From: Candidatus Muproteobacteria bacterium RBG_16_65_34
GTDB lineage: Bacteria; Pseudomonadota; Gammaproteobacteria; Acidiferrobacterales; Sulfurifustaceae
Reading direction: 5' to 3'
Length of the DNA stretch: 41,103 nucleotides
Assembly: GCA_001785115.1 (NCBI GenBank)
Contig: MFSU01000039.1
Location: 1 to 41,103, forward strand
Shown: positions 7,073 through 13,358 of the stretch, piece by piece
Layout of the letters: each line of letters starts with the position of its first letter
Position numbering within the stretch: position 1 is the first letter of the stretch
Translations under genes and position numbers: made by a program
Notes under the pieces: generated by a model
Databases searched by the model: none
What the model saw: the letters and a program-made list of their open reading frames with translations, nothing else
What the model was told of the DNA's origin: nothing

Positions 7073-8308
7073 ATGACTATTACCTTACGCCTCGCCTGGC
7101 GTAATCTCTGGCGCTACCCGCGCCGCACCTGGCTCACCGCCTCGGCGATCGCGTTCGTCACGCTGCTGATGGTGTTTCTCATCACGCTGCAGCTCGGTTC
7201 CTACGACCTCATGGTGGACAGCAGCCTGCGCATCTTCACCGGCCAGCTCCAGGTGCAGCGCGAGGGCTACCTCGACAAGCCGCAGATCCGCACCGTCGTC
7301 CCCGAGGCGCTTGCGCTCGCGCAGCGGATGCGCCAGAGCCCGGCGCTCGCGAACGTCGGGATCGCCGCGCGCGCCCAGGGGTTTGCGCTCGCATCGAGCG
7401 GGCGGCGCAGCTACGGCGTGCAGGTCGTCGGCGCCGAGCCCGAGCACGAACCGCGCGTCTCGACGATCCCGCGGTTGATGAAGTCCGGGCGCTACCTGTC
7501 GCGCCTCGATGCGCCGGAGGCGGTCGTGGGCGCGACGCTCGCGCGCAACCTCAACATCAAGGTCGGCGACGAGCTGACGCTGCTCGGCTCGGCCATGGAC
7601 GGATCGGTGGCGGCCACCGTCGTGCCCGTGGTCGGGCTGTTCGAAAGCGGCATGCGCGAGCTCGACCGCCAGCTCGTCGAGTTGCCGCTGCGCACGTTTC
7701 AGGAGACCTTCGGCATGGGGGACGCCGGACATGCCATCGTGCTCGTCGCGCCCGACCTCAAGGCGCTGCCGCAACTGCGCACCGCGGTGGCCGCTCTGCT
7801 GCCCGAAGGCCGGGGGCTGGTGGCGCTCGACTGGGAGCGGCTCATTCCGGGCCTGAAACAACTGATCCAGGCGGACTGGGCGAGCGGCTGGTTTACCTAT
7901 ATCGCGCTCATCGTGGTGGTCACCTTCAGCATCCTCAATACCTTTATTATGTCGGTGCTCGAACGCACGCGCGAATTCGGCGCCATGCTCGCGCTCGGCG
8001 CCACGCCCGCGCGCATCGGCGTGCTGGTCTTCTTCGAATCGCTGTTTCTCACGCTGATCGGGCTCGCCCTCGGCATGGGGCTCGGCCTGTTGGTCGCGTT
8101 CTATTTCTCCGTCTACGGCTTCACCTATCCCGGCCTCGCGGAGCTGATGGGGCAGTACGGGCTGCCCGGCCTGATCTACCCGAAGCTCTCGTTCGTCAGC
8201 GTCGCGCTCGGCCCGGCCGTGATCCTCGGCTTTGTCCTGCTCGCCTCGCTCTATCCGGCCCTGCGCATCCGCCGGCTCAACGCCGTGGAGGCGATGCACG
8301 CGGTCTGA
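7073..8308 (+). CDS. ABC transporter permease, FtsX/LolC-E family
   Basis: This is a 411-residue inner-membrane permease of the MacB/FtsX class. A basic N-terminus (LAWRNLWRYPRRTW) leads into TM1 (about 20-42). A periplasmic domain of about 220 residues follows, then three TM helices near 270-295, 318-345 and 372-395. The hallmark VLERTREFGAMLALGATPARIG lies between TM2 and TM3, and the C-terminus is LRIRRLNAVEAM. Such permeases extract lipids or lipoproteins from the inner membrane by mechanotransmission. It pairs with the permease 3 nt downstream, making a heterodimer (LolC/LolE-like) likely. The start follows a repeat arm by 11 nt and has no clear ribosome-binding site. Confidence 0.93.
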   Translation: MTITLRLAWRNLWRYPRRTWLTASAIAFVTLLMVFLITLQLGSYDLMVDSSLRIFTGQLQVQREGYLDKPQIRTVVPEALALAQRMRQSPALANVGIAARAQGFALASSGRRSYGVQVVGAEPEHEPRVSTIPRLMKSGRYLSRLDAPEAVVGATLARNLNIKVGDELTLLGSAMDGSVAATVVPVVGLFESGMRELDRQLVELPLRTFQETFGMGDAGHAIVLVAPDLKALPQLRTAVAALLPEGRGLVALDWERLIPGLKQLIQADWASGWFTYIALIVVVTFSILNTFIMSVLERTREFGAMLALGATPARIGVLVFFESLFLTLIGLALGMGLGLLVAFYFSVYGFTYPGLAELMGQYGLPGLIYPKLSFVSVALGPAVILGFVLLASLYPALRIRRLNAVEAMHAV

Positions 8309-8311
8309 TCC

Positions 8312-9541
8312 ATGCGCCTCGCCGACTTGCCGCTTCTCACGACCCTCGCATGGCGCAACCTCTGGCGCCACACCCGCCGCACGGCGGTCATGGTGTTCGC
8401 GCTCGCGCTCGGTGTCTGGTCGATGGTCACGCTGGCGTCGCTCGTCCGCGGCTCGATGGAGCAGCAGATCACCAAGGAAATCCTCAATCTCACCGGGCAC
8501 GCGCAGATCCACGCGCGCGCCTACCCCGACGATCCGGCGGTCGCGCATCGTTTCCGGCCCGCGCCCGCGCTCGATCAGGCGCTGCGGCAGAGTCCGATCG
8601 GCGCGTGGAGCGCGCGTGTGCGCGTGCCGGCCGTGGTCTCGAGCGAGCGCGAGTCCGCGGGGGTGATGCTGGTCGGCATCGACCCGGCCGGCGAGCGTGG
8701 GCTTTCGTTCATCCCGCAGGCCGTCACCGCGGGCCGCTACCTGGATTCGCCGGACGATCCGGGCCTGCTGCTCGGACGCAAGCTCGCCGAGCAACTCGAG
8801 ACCGCGTTGGGCCGGCGCGTGGTGCTGATGAGCCAGGACGCCGGCGACCAGATCGCCGACCGCGGCTTCCGGGTCGTCGGCATCTTCGACGCCGACCCGC
8901 AGGCGATGGAGACCGGCTACGTGTTCATCGGCCGCGGCATCGCCCAGCGGATGCTCAAGATCGGGGCCGAGGTGTCGGAGATCGCCGTGATGACGCCCGA
9001 CCGCAAGCGGCCGCAGGCCGCGGTGGCGGGCCTGCGCGCCGCCGCCGGCGACCTGGACGTCGCCCCGTGGACCGAGGTGCAGCCGCTGCTCGTGCTCACG
9101 GAGAAGATCAATAACGTGGTGCTGCTCATCTGGTTCGCGGTCGTGTTCGCGGCCATGGCCTTCGGGCTCGTCAACACGCTGCTGATGGCGGTGTTCGAGC
9201 GCACGCGCGAGTTCGGGTTGTTTCAGGCGCTCGGCATGCCGCCGCGCTACATCCTCGGGCAGGTGCTGATCGAGTCGCTCATGTTGCTCGTCGTCGGCCT
9301 CGTGCTCGGCAATGCCGCGGCGTGGGCGACCGTGGCAAGCTTGAAGGGCGGCATCGACCTCAGCGCGTTCGCCGAGGGTCTGGAGATGGTCGGCGTGAGT
9401 CCGGTGATCTATCCGGCGCTCGCCGGGAGCGACATGGCCGCGGCGAATATCATTGTCATGACGCTCGGCGTGCTGGCGAGCCTGTACCCGGCGTGGCGCG
9501 CCTCGCGCTACGTGCCGGTCGAGGCGATCACGAGGGTGTAA
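8312..9541 (+). CDS. ABC transporter permease, FtsX/LolC-E family (second subunit)
   Basis: This 409-residue paralogue of the preceding gene starts 3 nt after its stop. It has the same plan: LAWRNLWRHTRRTAVMVFAL leads into TM1, followed by a large periplasmic domain (GRYLDSPDDPGLLLGRKLAEQL region), and then three C-terminal TM helices around VFERTREFGLFQALGMPPRYIL. It ends ASLYPAWRASRYVPVEAITRV. The two permeases are clearly diverged outside these motifs, which favours a heterodimer. The ATPase gene starts 2 nt after its stop, and the ATPase ribosome-binding site (GAGGG) is inside this gene's last codons, so translation is coupled. Confidence 0.93.
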   Translation: MRLADLPLLTTLAWRNLWRHTRRTAVMVFALALGVWSMVTLASLVRGSMEQQITKEILNLTGHAQIHARAYPDDPAVAHRFRPAPALDQALRQSPIGAWSARVRVPAVVSSERESAGVMLVGIDPAGERGLSFIPQAVTAGRYLDSPDDPGLLLGRKLAEQLETALGRRVVLMSQDAGDQIADRGFRVVGIFDADPQAMETGYVFIGRGIAQRMLKIGAEVSEIAVMTPDRKRPQAAVAGLRAAAGDLDVAPWTEVQPLLVLTEKINNVVLLIWFAVVFAAMAFGLVNTLLMAVFERTREFGLFQALGMPPRYILGQVLIESLMLLVVGLVLGNAAAWATVASLKGGIDLSAFAEGLEMVGVSPVIYPALAGSDMAAANIIVMTLGVLASLYPAWRASRYVPVEAITRV

Positions 9542-9543
9542 AG

Positions 9544-10233
9544 ATGGAGCATACTGTTATCTGCCGCAACGTGAGCAAGATCTACCGCCAGGACGCCGTT
9601 TCGGTGCAGGCCCTGACCGACATCAACCTCGAGATCCCGCGGCTCGATTTTGTCTGCCTCTCGGGACCCTCGGGCTCGGGCAAGAGCACGCTGCTCAATC
9701 TGATCGGCGGGCTCGACAAGCCCACGAGCGGCGAGATCACCGTGGACGGAGCGCGCGTGGATCTTCTCGATAAGGGCGCGCTCGCGAAGTTGCGGCTGCA
9801 TCGTCTCGGCTTCGTGTTCCAGTCCTACAATCTGATTCCGGTGCTGACGGCGCGGGAGAACGTCGAGTTCGTCATGCAGCTCCAGGGCGTGCGCGCGGTC
9901 GAGCGCTCGGAGAAGGCGCGCGATATCTTGAAAGAGGTCGGGCTCGATGGCCTGGAGGACCGCCGCCCCGGCGAGCTTTCGGGCGGCCAGCAGCAGCGTG
10001 TGGCGGTGGCGCGCGCCATCGTCTCGCAGCCCTCGCTCGTGCTGGCCGACGAGCCCACCGCGAACCTCGACTCGAAGACGGCCGAGAACCTCATGCAGCT
10101 CCTGCGCCACATGAACCGGGAGCACGGCGTCACCTTCATCTTCTCCACCCACGACCGGCTCGTGATGGATTTCTCCCGCCGGCTCATCACGCTGCACGAC
10201 GGGCGGATCGTGGATGATCGGAAGAGAGAATGA
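9544..10233 (+). CDS. ABC transporter ATP-binding protein, LolD/MacB type
   Basis: This is a 229-residue ATPase. It has Walker A GPSGSGKST (about residues 40-48), GFVFQSYNLIPV, signature LSGGQQQR, Walker B LVLADEPT, D-loop NLDSKT and H-loop STHD, and it ends HDGRIVDD. This is the full length expected for LolD-type subunits. ATG 9544 is preferred over the longer frame open from 9322, which overlaps the permease. It completes a permease-permease-ATPase transporter. The next gene starts 1 nt after its stop, so the outer-membrane barrel is part of the same transcript. Confidence 0.95.
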   Translation: MEHTVICRNVSKIYRQDAVSVQALTDINLEIPRLDFVCLSGPSGSGKSTLLNLIGGLDKPTSGEITVDGARVDLLDKGALAKLRLHRLGFVFQSYNLIPVLTARENVEFVMQLQGVRAVERSEKARDILKEVGLDGLEDRRPGELSGGQQQRVAVARAIVSQPSLVLADEPTANLDSKTAENLMQLLRHMNREHGVTFIFSTHDRLVMDFSRRLITLHDGRIVDDRKRE

Positions 10234-10234
10234 T

Positions 10235-11560
10235 ATGAGTTTCCGGCGCAGAGGCGCAAAGACGCAGAGATATGACAGAAGAAAAAGCATTCGTTATCTT
10301 CTCTGCGTTCTCTGCGTCTCCGCGTCAAACAATCATATAACTCTCTCAACCGCGCAGGCCGGGGGCTGGGAGCTCGGCGGCCATATCAAGTACCAGTACA
10401 CGCATGCCGACTATCGCGCCGACGATCTCAACGCGGTCCTCGGCGCCGACCCGGCCGACGACCACGACCTCGATCTGCGTCTTAAGGCCGAGCGCCGTGC
10501 CGGGCCCTGGGATTTCGCCGCGCATTACGAGCTGCTCGGACTGGCCGGTGACACGCTCGAAGCGCGCCGACGCAGCGCCGCGCTCGGGCTGTCGGGTGCC
10601 GGGACCGTCACCGGTCTTCCGGACGATCGCCGGAGGCTCTTCGATCTCACGGGCGAGTTGGCCGATGGGGACCGCAGCGCGGCGGTGCAGCGGCTCGATC
10701 GGCTGTCCGCAGGCTACAGCACCGGGCGGCAGACAGTGCGCTTCGGGCGCCAGGTAATAAGTTGGGGTAACGGGCTGGTGTTCCATCCGCTCGACTTCGT
10801 GAATCCATTCTCCCCGATCGCGATCGACAAAGACTACAAGACCGGCGACGACATGCTCTACGGCCAATGGCTGGCGGGCGTGCAGGGCGATGTGCAGGCG
10901 GTGATTGTTCCCCGGCGCGATTCCGCGACGCGCGAAGTCAAAGCGCGGCAGAGCACCTATGCCGTCAAATCCCGCTCGCGTTTCAACGGGCTCGATCTCG
11001 ACCTGATCCTGGCGCGTCACTACGATGAAAACCTGGCCGGCTTCGGTCTCGTGCGCAGCGTCGGGGGCGCGGTGTGGCGCATGGATGTGGGTTATGCCGC
11101 CATCGAAGACGGCTCCAGCGCCGTTTCGCTGGCGACCAACGTGGATTATTCCTGGATCTCAGGTGGCAAGAATGTCTACGGCTACGCCGAGTATTTCCGC
11201 AACGGCTTCGGCGAGCGCGACCGCGCCCGATACGCCGCCCCCGATCCGGCGCTCGCGGCGCGGCTGGCCCGCGGCGAGCTGTACACCCTTGCGCGCGACT
11301 ACGCCGCGCTGGGGCTTCAGATCGAGGCTGCGCCGCTACTCAACTTCCACACCAACCTGATTTGGAACCTGAACGACGCCAGCCGGTTTCTCCAGCTCCG
11401 CGGCGTGTACGATTGGCGACAAAATACCGAGTTGAGCGCCGGCGTCAACTGGCCCGCGGGCGCGCGCGGCGATGAATACGGCGGCATCCCGGTTGGCTCG
11501 ACGAATACGTTCACCGCGCCCGCGCGCTCGCTCTACGTCCGGCTGGCGCAGTATTTTTGA
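10235..11560 (+). CDS. Outer-membrane beta-barrel protein with repeat-derived signal peptide
   Basis: This 441-residue protein is a predicted outer-membrane barrel. It has alternating amphipathic strands, a segment RFGRQVISWGNGLVFHPLD typical of porin-like export proteins, and a terminal RSLYVRLAQYF ending in the aromatic residue recognised by the Bam machinery. ATG 10235 lies 1 nt past the ATPase stop, with GAAGAGAGA upstream. The N-terminus is odd. Residues 4-31 of the approximately 42-residue signal peptide are translated from an 8-nt-unit inverted repeat. They give a strongly basic n-region and the hydrophobic run YLLCVLCVSAS, followed by a plausible cleavage at AQA|GG. The context suggests it is the outer-membrane partner of the upstream Lol-like transporter. 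Substrate is unknown. Confidence 0.85.
   Translation: MSFRRRGAKTQRYDRRKSIRYLLCVLCVSASNNHITLSTAQAGGWELGGHIKYQYTHADYRADDLNAVLGADPADDHDLDLRLKAERRAGPWDFAAHYELLGLAGDTLEARRRSAALGLSGAGTVTGLPDDRRRLFDLTGELADGDRSAAVQRLDRLSAGYSTGRQTVRFGRQVISWGNGLVFHPLDFVNPFSPIAIDKDYKTGDDMLYGQWLAGVQGDVQAVIVPRRDSATREVKARQSTYAVKSRSRFNGLDLDLILARHYDENLAGFGLVRSVGGAVWRMDVGYAAIEDGSSAVSLATNVDYSWISGGKNVYGYAEYFRNGFGERDRARYAAPDPALAARLARGELYTLARDYAALGLQIEAAPLLNFHTNLIWNLNDASRFLQLRGVYDWRQNTELSAGVNWPAGARGDEYGGIPVGSTNTFTAPARSLYVRLAQYF
10245..10326. repeat. Inverted-arm element of 8-nt units inside the barrel gene's 5' end
   Basis: The left arm (10245-10272) has units gcgcagag, gcgcaaag and acgcagag. The right arm (10295-10326) has the inverse units ctctgcgt, ctctgcgt and ctccgcgt. 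The 22-nt spacer is A-rich. This family is otherwise intergenic in the window (20546-20614, 2566-2590), but here it is translated as codons 4-31 of the barrel protein. Confidence 0.85.
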
Positions 11561-11576
11561 CCTTGGAAAAAACCGT

Positions 11577-11608
11577 TAACCGCAGATGAACGCAGATAAA
11601 CGCGGATA
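11577..11608. repeat. Single arm of the 10-nt-unit repeat
   Basis: Three units related to cgcagatgaa lie 17 nt after the barrel gene stop. No inverted partner is found before 11663. The 347-nt gap 11561-11907 also holds a strong hairpin, a 19-codon ORF with a good ribosome-binding site and a CRP-like palindrome. These are listed separately. Confidence 0.8.
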
Positions 11609-11662
11609 TTCAATGCGCTGCCGGGATTCGCCAGTCCACCGAAGCGAAGGGTCGGAAAAAAA

Positions 11663-11692
11663 TTCCCTCCGGCCGGTTCCGGCCGGAGGGAA
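11663..11692 (-). terminator. Strong rho-independent-type terminator (minus strand)
   Basis: This is a perfect 14-bp stem (11663-11676 with 11679-11692) around a 2-nt centre. On the minus strand it is followed by seven T residues (A-run at 11656-11662 on the plus strand). It lies 216 nt past the hypE stop and would end the hypE transcript. The plus-strand side also begins with As, so it could work weakly for the barrel operon. Confidence 0.75.
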
Positions 11693-11710
11693 ACTCCAAC
11701 GGAGGAGAGG

Positions 11711-11770
11711 ATGAAACACTTTCGCCGGTGTTGGCGCGGAAGAACCAGTTCGACCAAGCATCCAGGTTAA
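11711..11770 (+). CDS. Possible 19-codon ORF with strong ribosome-binding site
   Basis: ATG at 11711 follows GGAGGAGAGG directly and opens a 19-codon frame (MKHFRRCWRGRTSSTKHPG), then TAA. The hairpin at 11663-11692 lies just upstream. It is very basic, with no recognisable family. It could be a real micro-ORF, a leader peptide, or the decayed 5' end of a lost gene. Nothing beyond the ribosome-binding site supports expression. Confidence 0.2.
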   Translation: MKHFRRCWRGRTSSTKHPG

Positions 11771-11790
11771 TGCCTGCCGCAGGGGTGCGC

Positions 11791-11806
11791 TGTGAACCGC
11801 ATCACA
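11791..11806. promoter_or_regulatory. Orphan CRP-like palindrome TGTGA-N6-TCACA
   Basis: TGTGA (11791-11795) and TCACA (11802-11806) are separated by 6 nt, an exact match to the core of the Escherichia coli CRP/Vfr half-sites. It is not in front of any recognised gene. It lies 21 nt past the 19-codon ORF and about 100 nt beyond the hypE 3' end. It may be a chance match or a relic of a lost promoter. Confidence 0.3.
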
Positions 11807-11907
11807 ATCCGGAAAAATATTTGCCCGCGGTTCCGGCGGCGGCGACATCGCGTGCAGGCGGGGCGTGCGGTGCGATGCGCCGTAGGGTTGGGTGGGAGGC
11901 GAGAAAC

Positions 11908-12927
11908 CTAGCAAATCCGCGGCAACGGGTCGTCTTCGAGCTCTTCGATCACGCGCTCGCCGCCGAGCCCGGTTTCCAGCACCACGCGCGGTTTTGAGTT
12001 TTCCACCCGCCCGATGATTGCGGCGTCCTTGCCTTGCGGCAGCCGCTTCCAGGCCGCGAGCGCCGCGTCGGCCCGATCGGGCGCGAGCACGGCGACGACG
12101 CGGCCTTCGCAGGCGAGATACAGCGGGTCGTAGCCGAGCATCTCGCACACCGCAACGACCGGTTCGCGCACCGGCACCGCCTCGGCCCGCAGTCGCACGC
12201 CCAGGCCGGTCGCACGCGCAATTTCGTTGCAGATCATGGCGAGCCCCCCGCGCGTGGGGTCGCGCATGAAGCGCAGGCCCGGTAGCGGCAGCAGCGCGCT
12301 GGTGAGCGGAAAGACACTCGCGGCGTCGGACTGCAAATCGCCGCGCAGGCCGAACTGCTCGCGCGCGAACATCACGGCGATGCCGTGATCGCCCACCGGG
12401 CCGCTCACCAGAATCGCATCCCCTTCCTGAATGCGGTCCATCCCGAGGCGCAGAGCCCTGTCCTTCACGCCCACGCCGGTGGTGGCGAGATACAGCCCGC
12501 CGCCCTCGCCGCGGCGTAAGACCTTGGTGTCGCCCGCGACGACCTGCACGCCGGATTCTTTCGCCGCGCGCGCGAGGCTGGCGACGATGCGTTCCAGTTG
12601 CGCAAGCTCGAGCCCTTCCTCGATGAAGGCATTGAGGCCGAGATAAAGCGGTGTCGCGCCGGAAACGCAGAGATCGTTCACCGTCCCGTGCACGGCGAGC
12701 GAGCCGATGTCGCCGCCGGGGAATTCCAGCGGCTGCACCGTGAAGCCGTCGGTGGTGAACATGACCTCGCCGCCGTCGAGCGGCAGCGGCACCGCGTCGG
12801 CCCGGATGTCGAGCAGGGGATTCGCGAGGTGCCGGGCGAATACGTCCTCGATCAGCTCGCGCATGAAGCGTCCGCCGTTGCCGTGGGCGAGGGTTACGGT
12901 TCCAGTATTCAAAGTTTCAGGTTCCAA
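11908..12927 (-). CDS. hypE: Hydrogenase maturation protein HypE
   Basis: This is a 339-residue PurM-fold ATPase. It dehydrates the carboxamide that HypF places on its C-terminal Cys, forming the thiocyanate that donates CN to the [NiFe] active-site iron. It has TLAHGNGGRFMRELI near the N-terminus, FTTDGFTVQPLEFPGGDIG, VAGDTKVL, and the essential C-terminal PRIC ending exactly in Cys. Normal HypE begins a few residues before LAHGNGG. Here the only start codons before that motif are two TTGs (12927 and 12912), both inside a 7-nt repeat, and neither has a good Shine-Dalgarno. The first residues (EPETLNTG) are therefore repeat-encoded. The gene is separated from hypF and the other hyp genes by a signalling module. 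Confidence 0.95.
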   Translation of the reverse strand: MEPETLNTGTVTLAHGNGGRFMRELIEDVFARHLANPLLDIRADAVPLPLDGGEVMFTTDGFTVQPLEFPGGDIGSLAVHGTVNDLCVSGATPLYLGLNAFIEEGLELAQLERIVASLARAAKESGVQVVAGDTKVLRRGEGGGLYLATTGVGVKDRALRLGMDRIQEGDAILVSGPVGDHGIAVMFAREQFGLRGDLQSDAASVFPLTSALLPLPGLRFMRDPTRGGLAMICNEIARATGLGVRLRAEAVPVREPVVAVCEMLGYDPLYLACEGRVVAVLAPDRADAALAAWKRLPQGKDAAIIGRVENSKPRVVLETGLGGERVIEELEDDPLPRIC

Positions 12928-13007
12928 GTTCAGGGATCGGGGATCAGGGATCAGGGGTCAGGGGTCAGGGGTCAGGGGTCGGGGGTCGGGGGTCGGGGGT
13001 CGGGGTC
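12901..13007. repeat. Heptamer repeats at the hypE start: gttcaaa arm and a (A/G)GGG(A/G)TC array
   Basis: 12903-12931 carries units of the gttcaaa/gtttcag family seen at 34729-34824. It is followed directly by ten 7-nt units at 12932-13001 plus a partial unit: AGGGATC, GGGGATC, AGGGATC, four AGGGGTC and three GGGGGTC. As at 2625-2778, variants are clustered in blocks. The first part is translated as the N-terminus of HypE. Confidence 0.9.
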
Positions 13008-13358
13008 GAGGCGCAAAGTTTAACTTGAAACTTGTAACTGCTTCTTTGATTTGCCTCCAGATCATCCCAGCATCGTTGCCCGGACTCTCGGGCACCGTCG
13101 CGCCAGGCCGCGGCGCTACAGGGTTAGGGTTTTTGTGCCGATATATCCCAGTTGGGGGTCTGATTGCGGCTTCCGGGCGGCGTCGGCGCCGGCCGGCGCA
13201 TTTGTGCGGCGGATGCCGGTGCGCGGGCCCCGGAGTGCCTCAGCGGGAAAGGCACGGGTTTTGCGCTCCTCAGAATACAGGGGTTTCTACGGCTTTTCGT
13301 TTTTCGCGCGGAAAAACGCGCCATGCGCCCGTCATCGGGCGCCATCCGAGGGTTATGC
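13008..13358 (+). other. Leader region of TonB receptor 1 with hairpins
   Basis: This 351-nt stretch before the receptor has no convincing gene. It holds an 8-bp hairpin (13298-13305 with 13311-13318), then a 7-bp hairpin (13325-13331 with 13336-13342) that ends 5 nt before the GAGGG ribosome-binding site. A further possible stem is at GTGCC ... GGCAC. I do not recognise a cobalamin, c-di-GMP (GEMM) or other known riboswitch core. A regulated 5' leader is possible but unproven. Confidence 0.35.

Noticed and set aside
7085-8794. 569-codon minus-strand open frame
   Set aside because: It is antisense to the two ABC permeases. Its composition (Arg, Asp, His, Glu) mirrors their codons, and there is no signal, domain or ribosome-binding site.
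13008-13358. Cobalamin or c-di-GMP riboswitch before TonB receptor 1
   Set aside because: Hairpins are present, but I cannot find the conserved core sequences of either class. Only a generic structured leader can be claimed.
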